Source of the DNA: Spinellus fusiger | Lineage: Eukaryota > Mucoromycota > Mucoromycetes > Mucorales > Phycomycetaceae | DNA length: 64,000 bases | Reading direction: 5' to 3' | Assembly: GCA_025094145.1 (NCBI GenBank) | Contig: JALLLS010000018.1 | Coordinates: 415,966-479,965 of the forward strand | Part shown: positions 35,057 through 50,100 of the stretch, piece by piece | Numbering within the stretch: the stretch's first letter is position 1 | Layout: each line of letters begins with the position of its first letter | Position numbers and translations under genes: made by a program | Notes under the pieces: model-generated | Databases searched by the model: none | What the model was told of the DNA's origin: nothing | What the model saw: the letters and a program-made list of their open reading frames with translations, nothing else

Positions 35057-36714
35057 TATCTCTGTTCATTAATATATACTTGAATTGACCATATTATTCT
35101 AATATAGCCAATATTTGCACAAAAATACAAATAATTGATACTTTATTAACAAAGGCAAAGCTATATAGCATTGAAAATTACTTGTAGTCATAAAGTTATG
35201 AAATATTGCTTCATAGAACATGATATGTTTAAACTAATGCTATAACTACTATCAAAGAATAATAAAGATTCTTGCTGTTTCTATCCCTTTATTTTCTTCT
35301 ACCGGTGTATTGTTTTTTTTTATTCAAAGCACTAATATCTTTGATTCTAATGATAAAGTCAATGCATCCATCATTAATTTGTTTATATGAAAAGTCTCAA
35401 CCAAAATAAAGAAAATGGGAGGCATGTTAAAGTAGCTAAAGTCTTAGATAATTTCATAATATTAGAACACATCTTACAAAAGTGGAATTTCTCTGTCTGA
35501 TAAACATACATCCTTATCGCAAATTAGTAGTTTTATACTGATTTGGAAAAATAATTTTTACTTTGAAAATCATATCTCCAAAATGAGATAACCATCAGGC
35601 AATAACGCCTCAAAATCAGATAGATAACAAAAAAACCCCCCGTGGGAAGTATGATAGCCTTTTTTTTTTGAAAAGCTTACCTATGTCTGAACAAAGTCTG
35701 AATAATAGAGACTAGTAAATAGAAAGGCTTGCATATTTCATATTTGAAATAACTCTTGTCTTTGTAAGCTAATGTATTCGGGGAGGGAGGAATATAGCTT
35801 ATGGTTAGGCCAAGTAATATCCAACAGGTCAGCTTTTTTTTTATAAGTAAATATTTACAATAAACATGTAAGCAGAGGAAAGAATCCTTAAGGACTGTTT
35901 CTAACTAAAAAGAACTTTTAATTATGTCATCAATATAAATTTATAGAGATATGCTGTAACATAAGATAAAGAGGCTAAGCCCCGTTTTAAAATTATTTTT
36001 TCTTAGCACAAGTGTTGCATAATACCCATATCAAATAATATTACTTTTTAAGACTTACCAGATCCTCCTTGGGTAAATATGAAACTCTTTCAGAGAAAAA
36101 TCGTCTAACGTTTTTATATTTTAAGGGGTAACTCTTTCTCTTATATGGTAATATACTTTTTTTAAAGTATATTACTTATTGTTTTTATGTGTCTTAGTAT
36201 TCTCAACATGAAATTCAATTTTTTTTTCAAATGCTGTTGATTCTAGTGGCACTAAATTGTTTAAGCACTCTTCTTTTTTTAATCATGATACTAAAGAGAT
36301 AGATAGATAGATAGACAAAGAGTTCAAAATGAATAAATATAGATAATCATTATGCAAAAAATCGAGAATAGTGTAGATGATGACTTATAGTTTCATTCAG
36401 TACGCTATTCATTTATGGTTACATGTTATATATGCTAATGCTTTTGTTCTATATACTGTCTATTCTTCTGTTTAACAAATAGAAAAATATGGTAAACCTA
36501 TATGCAACCTATTTGAACACCAACTGTCTAAAAATGGCCCAAAGTAGCCCTGAGTTGAATTCATAAGTTTCTATTTATTTTAAATAATAATAGTAATAAT
36601 AATAATAATAGCTAGTAGCCATTTGGGTGTGCAGATCAGACCAATGCTTATCAGAATTGTGTGCTTTACAGTGTTGATATCTATTTTTGGGATTCAGATT
36701 TCGAAGTAGCATTG

Positions 36715-36745
36715 TAGTGTCCGGTGAAAGAATACGTCCAAAAAG
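36715..36745. repeat. Remnant of a mariner terminal repeat
   Basis: TAGTGTCCGGTGAAAGAATA resembles the outer end of the 33960-35056 element (CAGTGTCCGGTGGAAAACAT). No partner end was found nearby. Confidence 0.45.
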
Positions 36746-37926
36746 ACTTGACTGTTTTTAATTATTATTATTAAATATATAAGATAATAATAAATAAACA
36801 AAAGTATAATGAAGTAGGCTGGTCTATAAAAAAATGTTTGTTTAGAAAAGAAATATCCTGCTTTAAGGCAAATACAATAAGTCACTTGAACTTTAAAACT
36901 ATTTGTCAGATAATGGGCGTCAGTGTCAAAGTTTATATTTAAACTTTGCGGAATAATTAAATGTGATCTATATTGGTCTGACTATAACTCTTATATCATA
37001 ACACACGTCTGGAAGATATCAATTTCATAGGCAAATCTTTGTTTATACTCTAAAATGAGAATGGCATTCTATATTAATGAAAGAAATTTTTATGAAACTG
37101 ACCAATAAACAACAGCAATAATTAATAAACTGGCTCTAGAAACAGGAAACAATAAAATCATCAATTATATTTTATAGTTGTAAATTAATCTAATGTACAC
37201 AAACATACATTCTATAAAAAGAAAGCATACCATTTTAATGCAAAGTAAACTGTCTTATCGAAATTAATAGAATTTACCAAATACTTTCATATTTTTAATG
37301 AAAAACCTTCTCCTGAACTCTAAACTTTCTTTTTAACATTGAATATAAAGATGGCAATAATTTCTAAGCTATATCGGACATCATGTTAGTAACTTAGCCA
37401 AGAAAAGAATAAAAACAAAAATGTATCTACACCACCAATAGAGAGATTTAACGATTCAAATAAAAAAGTTCTAAATGACTTTGAAAAAAGGTTGGGTATT
37501 TTGAAAATATGTCTTACAGAGTGGTTTAACTCTTTTGGTATTTAGAGCCAAATTTTCATCTGTTAATTCAGTTTCTCTATGAGTTTCTTAAATTGATATA
37601 TGAAAGCTTGTTTTTTAGCTAGATATTTTTTAAACACATTGCGTTTGAATGGTAATGTATTTCGTTGAATAATACTCAATGGCATAACATATCATCTTTC
37701 TATATTTAAATCAAAACTATTATCTTTTTTTAATAAGATTAAAATATAGGCAGATCATTGACTTTAAAATTTAGTATGAGTGATCGAGCCCCTTCATTTA
37801 TATTATAGTTAATCACTCATTTTTTAAGAGTGACATATGATCTATAATAAAGATGTTTAGTTTATATTACAATGAATAGCTTCGACACTATCATTAATCA
37901 CATTTTGTAATACATTCTATAACTTT

Positions 37927-38044
37927 GTGGTATTGTAACTGTAGTATTGTAATTGTAGTATTGTAATTGTAGTATTATGATTGTGGTATTGTAATTCTGG
38001 TATTGTAATTCTGGTATTGTAATTGTAGTATTGTAATTGTAATT
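37927..38044. repeat. 14-bp minisatellite upstream of CWC24
   Basis: About eight copies of a TATTGTAATTGTAG-like unit, with single-base variants, end about 130 bp before the CWC24 start codon. Confidence 0.85.
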
Positions 38045-38173
38045 ACACCAATAGTTATAAAGAAATCGCTTTACTGTGCTCTTTGTGTGGAGCGTCATCA
38101 TGTGACGTGGAGCAGTGTTTTGCATATTCACCCAATGAATTTTCTTGTATTTCCCTATTCACTTATTGACTGA

Positions 38174-39299
<1,126 letters not shown>

Positions 39300-42200
39300 G
39301 TCTATACCATCTATCTGTGTTGACTTGTGGCTGAACTTGTTCATACCAGCACATCTACGCGGGAAAATACAACACTCCCAAATAGATCTTTGTAAAAATA
39401 AAATCATTCGGCATTACCCTTGTCATTCTTACGATAGTTTGGAACACCCTAGAGTCACTCATGAATGATCATATACAGAAATCACACCTTGAGCATGATT
39501 GCATGAATAGCGGCCTCTCATAGCTTGTGTAAAATAATAATGTAGATAATAAAATACACAAGAATAGACTGTTGTATCTCTCATGCTATCTATTTCTAAC
39601 TACTGATATCATTGAACATAAAGTAATCCTGACCATTTACCGCTATCCTTACCAAAGGATAGAACCTTCATCTCAGCAATCGTTCTTTTTCTTTGACTGC
39701 ATGTAGACTACATTCCGCTTTATATGTAAAGATATGAAGATGCAGATCACATAAAAGTCAAATGGAGAAACATGAAAAGATGGACTGAGTAAACAAATAA
39801 ATCTTTTTTTTAACCCTTTCTATTTCATCAGAATTCCCTATTATTAAGTATCCTCAAAGTAGACCCTACTCATCTGTGACCTGTCAATCAAAATGTACCC
39901 TTTTCCCTGATATTGATAGGCCCTTAACACTCACACAAAGAATTGACCTTGCAGTCGTGTGAATCTCTCTTATAAATGATTTACACATGATAGTACATCT
40001 TTATAAAGTGTACGAGGTGAAGAAGGTACAGTGAATGTCAATTCTACTCGTTCTTTGTTATTGCTATCTCCTTGATAGAGGCTGTCCCTGTATTTATAAA
40101 CGAATAGGAGAGTCTGTTTTGAAACTTGTTCATCAAAGTGGCCAACATGGATAGACGACCCATTGTATTTGAATACTATTCTCATCATTGCATATCTCTC
40201 TATGCTATGTCTTTTGGTACATCGGTGTCACACTATTCTGGCTACAAACACAAAATGGGGTTTAGAATTGGCGTAATTTTTCTTGCCCTGAAGGGATCAC
40301 TTATTAGGAAATAATAACTTAAAAAAGGCAAAACTTGTATTTCTTTGCTGTCTATTGATAACCCTGTATTCTAATCAGGACATTCATCTATATTTATATA
40401 AAATGCACATCATGCTATGGGAACTTGGCACTGAATAAGAAACAGAATATAAACTTTAAAGCATATGAGACTAAATGTTGGTAATACTATGATCGTGCAT
40501 ATGGACTAGCTTGTAAGAGGGTGAAAGAATGAATTGCAGATATGTTTTCATGTTCAGTCTATATTGACATGCACGTTTGTTGTTTTGTTGTTTTATATGC
40601 ACCTGAAAATATTCATGTCAATTGACTGTGCTCTGCTACTCAAATGGGCCTGAAAGAAACCTTCTCATGAGTTCATTTTCCTTTCATTTGTTATTGTGGT
40701 TGCTATTGTGGTTGTGATTGATGCAGTGCTGTGTTGGTCCTTGCTTTTGTTTTATTATTAGATTCTGTTTAACTCGTATGTTTTCTCCATGAACACAACT
40801 CCACATCAATAGTTTCCTATTTGGTTTTTTCTTTTTCTTTTTTTTTCTTTACAAACATTCTGCTAGTCACTCTAAAATGACTGTGCGTTAGAAGACTGAA
40901 TTTGACTACGGGTCTACTATCATTAAGAGTTAGTATAATGAAAAAGAGCTTTTTAAGTGTATTGCCTTTATGAGACTACATAAGAGGCATAATAAAATAA
41001 TATTTTGGTAGGTGTAGATAGGTAAGTATGTCTCTTCTAAAGTTGTAACCTACCCTTTTAGCAGTAATGATTTTGGTAATAACAACACTCTTTCTATCAG
41101 TAACAACCCATTGTGGTGATACCTATTGTTTATCTTCTACTACCCTCAGAAACAATGGGGACAACCCTCCACCCATTATTTCATTGAAAATATCCAAATT
41201 TAACAGCAGCAGACACTCATTCACTTTTCAACCTTTCAAAAAGAATCCATGATAACAACTTTCTTTTAGACATTATCAATGGTAGTCTCCTCTGTTCCTT
41301 CATCTCTATTGTGCATAAGAAACTGCATTTGACCATGGTGCTCAAAAAAAAATAGCAGGAATAAATCTCAAAATAGCCATTTTATTCTTCATTCTCTTCT
41401 CTTTAATAAATAAACACATACATGCACACACACGCACACAACAGAGAAGATAAACAAAATATTGTTATTCCTATTTTAACTACAATTTTAACTACCTAAT
41501 TGGGGTTCCGGATATTCCACATTTCACATTTCTACATATTACAATGTTTCATGATTTTCGTATTTTCTATTGACACAAAAGTATAGATTTTCTTATTACT
41601 TTCTGTCAAGTAAAAATAATAATACTGGGAACCCTCTATACATAGTAATAGGGATCATCATGGTGTCAATAATATTAATTCCCTCATAGTCATAGTCATA
41701 GTATTGATAATAATAGAAATCATCTCAGTAATAACAATGGTAATAACAATGGCAATAACAATGGTAATAGCAAGTACAAGCACTAGTGCAAGTGTAATGT
41801 TGAGATTAAGGTTAGTAACACCGTACTATTATTGATTAGTTTTGCTAGGATTCTACTATTGTAGTGCGAAAAAAGAATAAAAGAATAGTTTATAGAAATC
41901 TATCTAAAGAACCTGCAACCATCTTTAGTGAGTATAGAAAATAACAAAAGGATAGATATTTTAAATTGTTAATTGTGAATTTTCAATGTTTGAAGTTTAA
42001 ATCTTAAATCATGCACTCTACTACAGATTCAATACATGCTTTGATAGTGTGCATCTTATATTTCTATTTTTTAGTGTACACCCATCCTTTTGTTATTCCA
42101 ATGAGTTGCTTTATCAACGCTGAATGAGAGAGAGAGAGAATAGTTTAACAAATAAAAAGACAGCCTTGTATTTGCCTTGTGACCTACCTTTATTTTATTA

Positions 42201-44306
42201 AGCTGCACCGTGAACAGGTGTCTACGCACTCGAGTTAAGAATGTTACACATTATGACGTGAGGATGGTAAGACAGAAATATAAAATATATATTTATATAT
42301 ATAATAAAAAAAGAAGTATAAAGAAGAAAAGGATAGTGGATAAGTAAAGTAGAAAAATGCAACAAAGAGAAAGGGCAGATGGATAGAAAGGTGAATGTAG
42401 GAGGGGTTCCAAGGGCTTGCGACAAGAACACCTGTGAATCTAACTAGAATTCAGTCTTATCCATTGACAAGTATTCTTTCACTGCAAACAACTTCAGCCC
42501 ATACAGGTGTAACTTGCATTCAAATGTGAAACTCATAGCCAAGTCGGGTACTCACCGAGTCATTGTCTGTTTGGCATTGTAAGTCATAAAATGCCGTTCA
42601 CATGGCCCATTATTTTATAGGATCTTTATAATTAACTTTATAGTCAGAAAATGGTAGTCCACTTACCTTTTTTCTACTATTTGACCTGGAGCTGAATTTA
42701 TGTAGTGATTTTTACTGATTCACAGAATCAATGAAAAATAAATGCAAGCAAGTATGAGTGTTTATACTCATACCCACAGATCAATTCTCATGCACTCCCA
42801 TAAAATCATGAGAAATTCCTCGATGGACTGATCTAACCCTTCATAAAGATATATCTAATGCTAGAGAAGCATAACCTTGTACAGAGCCATAGAATCATGG
42901 AATTCAATACACACAAATAATGAATAAATAAATGAGTAAATAAATGAGTAAATAAATAATAGATATTAGATATTAGATATTAGATATTAGATCAATTCTG
43001 TATAAAAATAAAAATAAAAATAAAAATAAAGGAGGTTTAATTATATACAAGGTAACATTAACCAATCTGTTCTTTATGTTTCCGCTGCTTTGACTTGACT
43101 AGTCCATCTGATGAATGAATCAAAAGGATATAATTGACATATATTATTATTTTCCAAACTTACTGGCTCCCGGATTTCCTACGTCACTTGTCCAGCATAG
43201 ATACAACCATCATCACTGACCCATCTCTAGGAAATAAGCAACTGAGATAAAGACCTCCTTTTTGACTGTTAGAGACATGTATTTTCCATCACTCCTTATT
43301 ACAGAGAGACATTTGTGTTTGTGGTTTATGTCTTTATGAATATACCACCGTTTCAGAATAAGGAGGGCGGTGAGGTGGGTTCGTTTGAGTAAGAGAAAAA
43401 AGCTTAATAAAGCTAAAAAGTTTGTTTGTATTAGTCCATGACACGTCGGAATTAAGTAAACTCTAAAATCTCGGATTCTGCAAAGCAGAAGATAGTCTGA
43501 ACAAGAGACTAAGAACATAGGTGCATTCTCCCATGTATTATTGCAGTAATCTCACGGAAACCAATAAGGATCCTCCAAAGACCACTCACACAAGCAATTG
43601 ATATTAATGGAAACATATCTCTGGATAGGATAAAGTGGACTCACTAGACCTAATAAAGTAGAATAACATTCAGTGTCTAGAGGATCGACAGGCAACACAA
43701 ACAAAGGCCGGCCTTTCGTAGGACCCTCCACACTGATGATCACTCCGCAGTTCTTTCAATGAATTTCCATCCACCGATCATTCATATAAAAAAAAATATG
43801 AGGTGACAATGCAAACAATAAAACAAACTGCAGAGTAAAAAAAAAAAAAAGTAAAATGGAATAAAAAATAAGCTTGCACGAGATACCACAAGTCAGTGTT
43901 GTACGATCGCTAATCATGACGTGCCACTTTCCTTGTTCCATATCCTTTGAGATCTACAATCTATCTTATTCGGAAACACCTTTATTGGGTAACCTGCTTC
44001 CATTGAATGTCATGTTCATGACCTAGGCTACTCCCCCCCAAATAATAAATAATAAATAATAATGACTTGACCCTATTTACGAACGCACCACAGGCAGATA
44101 AAATAGTCGCTTTCTTCTCTTTGTCTTCTCCCCCCCCTTTTTTTTTCCTATATCTTATTTCACTTAATTCTGTCTCAATTCTGCCAGTTTCATTTCCTTT
44201 TACTTTTCTGTCTTTTTTTATTTTTTTTATTTATTTTTTTAATATATATATATATATAAATATATATATATACTTTTTCTTTTATTTCTAGTCGTATACT
44301 TCATAA
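39300..44306. other. Long largely non-coding region
   Basis: This lies between CWC24 and the CON7-like gene. It contains simple repeats: AATGGTAATAAC units near 41735-41770, ATTAGAT units at 42959-42992 and AAAAT units near 43006-43030. A short open frame at 39970-40188 (-) is unrecognised. Weak gene-like segments at 43.2-43.9 kb are listed separately. The last about 200 bp are pyrimidine-rich and probably belong to the CON7-like 5' UTR or promoter. Confidence 0.5.
43213..43941 (-). CDS. Possible small spliced gene, unrecognised
   Basis: Three open segments on the - strand lie in order. The first starts MEQGKWHVMISDRTTLTCGI at 43941. The second has VEGPTKGRPLFVLPVDPLDT (43743-43552). The third is a hydrophobic/basic stretch at 43518-43213. 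A donor-like GTGCAAG or GCAAGC after GISC, and a T-rich tract before the second segment, fit an intron. The first two have gene-like composition; the third may be chance. I do not recognise the family. Confidence 0.25.
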
Positions 44307-45865
44307 ATGACTTCTTCCACTGCTTTCATGACAGCACCCTTGTCCCGCTCTTCTCACCACCGCCACCACATGCACCATAATCAAGTTGTTTCGAATGGGT
44401 TTTATTCTGCTTATGATTCTCCTGCCACCAACTCTGATCTTTACCCTTCTTTTCAACCCACATTGGCCAAATCAAATCTAGGACACTCTTCCTATATGAA
44501 TGAGTCGCTTCCCTTCCCTGCAGATTCAATGGCTTCCACAGAAACAGAAACAGAAGGCATGACACCTTCTCTTCCTCCTTTATCACATCTCTTACCGCGT
44601 CGGTCTGCGTCTGCCTCTTCCCAGACGTCATTGGCAGCCCCTCAAGAACGGACTCCAGTGACAGAGACTGAGCATGCACCTCCAGTGGTTTACCAAACAG
44701 CACCTGTTGTCTCTCCAAAGAACAATGGCACTGTGTATTCTCAAGCTACACCTTCTTTAAATTCCACCTACCCGCCTTTGGTGTATTCAGAGCTATCTCT
44801 TTCACAGCCAACAATGAATGGAGACCGTGCCTTGTCGCAGCAGGAACAGCACCAGAGCACATTTTACCTTCTTCCTACAGAGACAGTTCCTCCCTATCCT
44901 GCCACAGCCTTCACTGCCCTACCTCCTCAATCTACTGTGCCCAATCCCTATTCAGCAGCCATTACAGCAGTGAATGCAACAGCAGTGGTGACAGCACAAC
45001 AACAACAACAGCAGCAACAGCAACAGCACCACCACCACCAGCAACAGCACCACCACCACCACCACCAGCAGCGTCAACAACAACAGGCACAACAGCAGGC
45101 ACAACAGCAGGCACAACAGCAGGCACAACAGCAGCAGCCTCCCCCTCCCCCTCCTTTTCCTTCTGCTCTTCATGCAAATGTTATTCCATCGGCACGAACA
45201 CACCATTTACCATCGCCACCCCCTTCTGTAATTGATGGCATGTCACCTACATCCCAGCAAGCACTTGACCAGAGTAAAGTGTTTTCATTTGTCTCCCTTC
45301 CCGGTGTCAACCAGAAGAAACGCCCAAGAAGAAAGTACCATGAAGTAGAACGCCTCTACCAATGCAGTTTCCCAGAGTGTGCAAAAGCCTATGGTACATT
45401 GAACCATCTCAATGCTCATGTGTGTATGCAGGGCCATGTAAGTACATCTTTTTATTTATCCATTGAATGAATAGAAAAGAATCTGCCTTTTGGTGAGGGA
45501 CATTCAGTGTTCAATGTGCAGTGTTCAATGCGCAGTGTGCTTATTCTTCTTATTTCTAGGGTGTCAAACGTCATCCTAATGAATTCAAAGAACTTCGCAA
45601 ACAATGGAGACGTCAAAAAAGAGAAACCCAGGCAATCATGAAGCGTGAACAACAGACACAGGGCATGGACAGCTCAGCAATGAATGGTATGCTGTCTTCT
45701 CATCCTTCTCAAATGGCACTGCCTGGTCTTTATTCGCCCTGGAAAGACCCATCAATGCATATGGCGCACACTAAATCCTATGTTCGTCCACATGTGCTAC
45801 AACATCAGCACTCTTTAGCCACAGATTATACGACGGGCATTTCTCTTCACCCGTCTCTTTATTAG
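44307..45865 (+). CDS. CON7: C2H2 transcription factor, Con7 type
   Basis: This is a nuclear regulator; Con7 of filamentous fungi controls morphogenesis and conidiation genes. Two exons (44307-45437 and 45560-45865) give 478 aa. A long Ser/Thr/Pro-rich head is followed by Gln/His tracts (about residues 230-285, encoded by CAA/CAG/CAC repeats). The diagnostic block is KKRPRRKYHEVERLYQCSFP, ECAKAYGTLNHLNAHVCMQG, H / GVKRHPNEFKELRKQWRRQK. It is an atypical C-x4-C-x12-H-x5-H finger with the Con7-specific basic tail. The intron sits directly after the last zinc-binding His. A pyrimidine-rich stretch with a TTTCTAG acceptor just before the ATG suggests a 5' UTR intron. Confidence 0.9.
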
Positions 45866-47127
45866 GAGGAAGGGTAAATAAACCTATCCTTACTAGGAAG
45901 AAGAAGAAAAGAAAGAAAAAAAAAGAGAAAAAAGAGAAAGAAAAAAAAAGAAAAAAAAGCATACATACAACATACAACATACAACCTTCAACCTTCAACC
46001 TTCAACCTTCAACCTTCAACCTACATACAAGAATAAGCACGAGCACAGGCACACATACAACACAACACAACACAACACAACACACATAACACACATACCT
46101 TTTCTTATTCTTATTGATAAGATCTTTCTATTCTTGTGTTTTTGTTTTACATGTCTTTTTCTTTTTTTCTTTTCTTTCTTCTATAACCATTTTTAATGTC
46201 TTTGTCAGATTTATGCCCCTTCTCCCTTTCTATTATCTCTTTATTCCTTATAGCTTCTCATGTATATAGGCCAAAGTGTGTGGCTGTTTCTCTTTTATTT
46301 CTTATATATCATATCTCATTCTTATATCCTCAATTCTATAGTATTCCCTATCTTCTATTATAGCTCAATAGATGTCTATGGCAGTTCATGACTTTTTACT
46401 ACATTGGAGGCATTTTGCCATCTACAGGCTATTTTCTGGTAGATGTTGAATCTATAATGAACTAAAAGGAATTGTCTCTTCTTTATTGTTCCATGTTATT
46501 CAATTGATTGTATCTAATGACAAAGAATGAGCATTTTCTTTCTGCTGAGAGGGAAAAGGGAGAAAGTAGTAGCAATGGGAGAATACAATAGACTTGGAGT
46601 CTCTTCCCAGGAGGACAAGAAAGAACTCCACACACACACACACAAACACACAAACACACACTAAGGTTATGGGGACTGACTGTAGTAGTTTTTCACACTC
46701 TCATCTGCACACCCTAACGTGACTAAAACAAATGGTGTATAAAAAGTCATCTTTCTATTATTATTATTATTAGTGTTAGTGTTATTATTACTGTTATTAT
46801 TACTGTTATTATTACTGTTTATTATTACTGTTATTATTGCTGTTATTATTACTGTTATTATTACTATTACTATTATTATTACTGTTATTATTATTTTAGG
46901 TTCAAAGGACCCTCATTTCCCCTCCTCCCCTGTCCCAGCCCATGCTTTCCTTGGCTTAGTATCCTGACGATGCCCTGTCCCAGCCCATGGAACATGACTG
47001 AACATTCTTAGGCTTTTGTCTATGGTGTCTTATCTCACAGTAGAGTGTCTCAATCCAATAACAAAACAACCCTCTTTATGACTATGATTATGTTTAATCA
47101 CTTTGTTTGGAATACTTTGTTTTAATT
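45866..47127. other. 3' flanks of CON7 and exportin-4
   Basis: This holds tandem AACCTTC units (about 45984-46020), CAACA units (about 46058-46084), CA-rich runs near 46628-46662, and a TTATTACTG-type repeat at 46758-46895. No gene is supported. The two flanking genes converge here. Confidence 0.6.
46758..46895. repeat. TTA/CTG trinucleotide-type repeat
   Basis: A long run of TTATTACTG-like units; an open frame through it encodes only Leu/Ile/Val low complexity. Confidence 0.85.
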
Positions 47128-50100
47128 CTATTTTACTCTTAACATGGCTCGGGTATCCATAAGAAACACCAATAGAGCCTCTTTGAACCCGGGTGCATGT
47201 CGAGTAACTGGCAGTGTTCCTGGTAACTGTTTGGGTGTTACTCTGTCCAGTGTCTCAAATGCATAGAGCAATCGAGATTGGCAGTTGACAGGCTGCTGTG
47301 CAATCATCTGGTTCACAAGGATTTTATAATTCTCCTATGTTGGGTAGAGAGATATAAATATAGATATAAGAAATATAAAAAGAAAAAAAGAAAAAAGGGC
47401 CAGGTTAGTAAAGATCCTTGGGTGCCTAACCACCCTGTGTTCCACCATCAATAGAAATACACTCAACTCTTTGAGTACAAATTAAGGTCAGAAATGTATC
47501 GGTTACAGCATCCATAATATAGGGGTCCAAATGCTCAAACAATAAAAGCTTAATAATATGTTCAAGAAAGAGGACCAAGGCTTGTGGAAGAGAGGACAAA
47601 GCATCTATCAGACCAGCAAGCAACAGCCCCACCCAAATAAAGGGGTTTCTTGTTCTTTCTTTAGCCAACTCACACAACAGGCACTGGAATTCATTATAAA
47701 CTGACCATAAGCATTGGGCTGTTGTACATGCACCCACAGAGCCAAAGGAGTAATGGCCCGAAGAGCAGTAAGAGCAGCGTCTGTCACGGGACCCCTTATG
47801 CCTTGATCCAGAATAGCCATCACTTGAGCCAACCTATCAGAGGGAAGTGTGTCCAATTTCTCTGGGAACCCACCCACCCATTGGGCAATCAGCTTAAGGT
47901 AGTTGCGGGACAAAAGGGGATACTGTGATAGACATCCACAATGAAGAGGGAAGAAGGATGGAGAGATGGTTTAGCCGTGAAAGTGTCTGTTGTTTGCCAT
48001 ACGACTTACATTGAGCATGACTTGATCAACAAGAGGAAGGAGTGTATGAACACCAAAAAGAATAACGTGTGCCACACTAGAGTGATCAGAAGAAGACACA
48101 AAACGACCCTTCTCTGTTGGGTTTCTCTCTTTTATATATTATATTAGTGTCTTTGGCTGCTTGAAGAAAAGAAAGGGAGGCATGAGGAAGAAGAAGTTTC
48201 TGCCACTTACCAAAGTCCTCAAATTCAGATGCCATCAAACCCAATAAAAGATCAATAACGGTGGAGATATCTTCATAAGGCACATCGTTGTATTTTTCCT
48301 CATCATGCAGTCTTTGTCTGCCTTGGTTGGCTATACCAAAAGACCGAATCATCTCAACAAGTACACGGAAAAACAGTTGTTTCTGCTCCTGTTCCAACAT
48401 CACAGGATCCTTTTTGTGTTGTATATTAATGAGAGAGATGTACAGCAAGGATAAAGGGGAAAAAAGAAAAAGAAACAGTCAGTAGAGACGACTTACAAGT
48501 TTCTCAGCAAGATGTCTGAAGAATAAGAGAATGGCAATTTGGATCTGCCGTATGTCTTTGTAAAGAGCCATTAATTGAACAAAGCTATCAAAATGTCTTG
48601 TGCAGAATTCAAAGATAATCTGACTGTTATTGTATTGGCAGGCAAGGGCTAAACCTTCAAGCATCTTTGCAATAAATAAAGAAAGAAAGAAAGCATAGAG
48701 AAAAACAAGAGGTTTACTGGTTCTGTTGCGTATGTCCATGTTATGCCTGTGCTTTATGGGTTGCTTACCTCGAATACATTTTTAATTGGATGAAGAAACC
48801 GTGCTTGTTGGAAGTTACGTTGAAATTCAGGATGTTGTAAAACAGCCCCCAATCGATTCTTATTCTCCATATCAGTAGACATCATAAAAAGGGGTGTGAA
48901 TAGAGTCTACAATTTACCTCAATCAGTGTAAAGATCAGTCCAAAATAGTTATTTTTTACTGTAGAGTCATTTGTACTGCTTGAAACAGTGGCTAATGTCT
49001 GTATTAAACAGCTAATAAAAGAGTTGTGTGGTGAGTTTAAAGGATCCTGTGTACATTTGACTTACACATCTATATCATTAGGCAGATGGTCAATGTCTTT
49101 TGTCAATAGATGAATTAGACAGGGGAATCTTTCTATGGATGTATTTTATGAGCATGTTTTATGAGTATGTGTATTCTGCAATCAAGGTGATAAAGACATT
49201 TGTTTACCTGACTGCAAAAGATACTTTCTTGTATTCGAACAAGTACCACACACTTCAAGCCAATTGATAAACTACCAGTTAAAGAAGCATAAATATATAC
49301 ATTGTGGAGTTCATCGAATGCATGGGCAAGACTACTCTATATTCTTCCTTACCTGCAACAGTACATCCTGATCAGCACTCCAAAGGCTAAAGTTGTTTCC
49401 AATCTGATCAATGGTAAACTCAATGACATCTAGACCATGTCCATCCGAAGGCCCAGGGACACCAAATGCATGGGCAATGTTAGGACTGTCCATGTACATA
49501 TGTCGATATTAATATACAAAAGTCCTTCTGCTTTCTGTGTCATGATGTTTGGCATACTTCACCTTATGTAATCATATTCATTTTCGTTTATTAACAAATA
49601 GGATTTGGTCCATCTCTCCATCCACCAGGCGAGTGTTGATGCTACACATGGACTGCAGTTGGAAGCCTAAGTCTTAGTTTACTAAAAGATCTCTCTCTTC
49701 TTGTTCATTCCTCTTACCTCTACAGAATAGCGATCAAAACTCGATGTAAATCCAAGCAAATCCATGACTTTCTTAGATATACGGACTACTGGATCATGGT
49801 GGATGTCCTTTCTAGGAGAGTGAGTTGACTGATAATGCTATGTTTTCTCTCTCTTCATCTGTTGATGGTCCCATAAAGAAAAAGACAAAAGAGGGAGCAG
49901 GTGAGGGTGGACTTACCCATGCACCAGAGAAAAGCATAATGGACTTGGGAATCATGGGCTGTTCTCCTTTACCAGCCTCTGCCAATGTATGAGCAATGAT
50001 CAGAAGCAGCCAATGCATGCTCTCATGAAGAGTAGTCAACATCCTGCCTATTCATATTAACATGAGTAAGATCCAACAGCATTACAATGGCATCTATCCA

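Noticed and set aside
39970..40188. 72-aa frame (-) with varied composition
   Set aside because: No family recognised, no partner exons found and no support beyond length.
44952..45206. Leu/Val-rich frame (-)
   Set aside because: Antisense of the Gln/His tract of the CON7-like gene.
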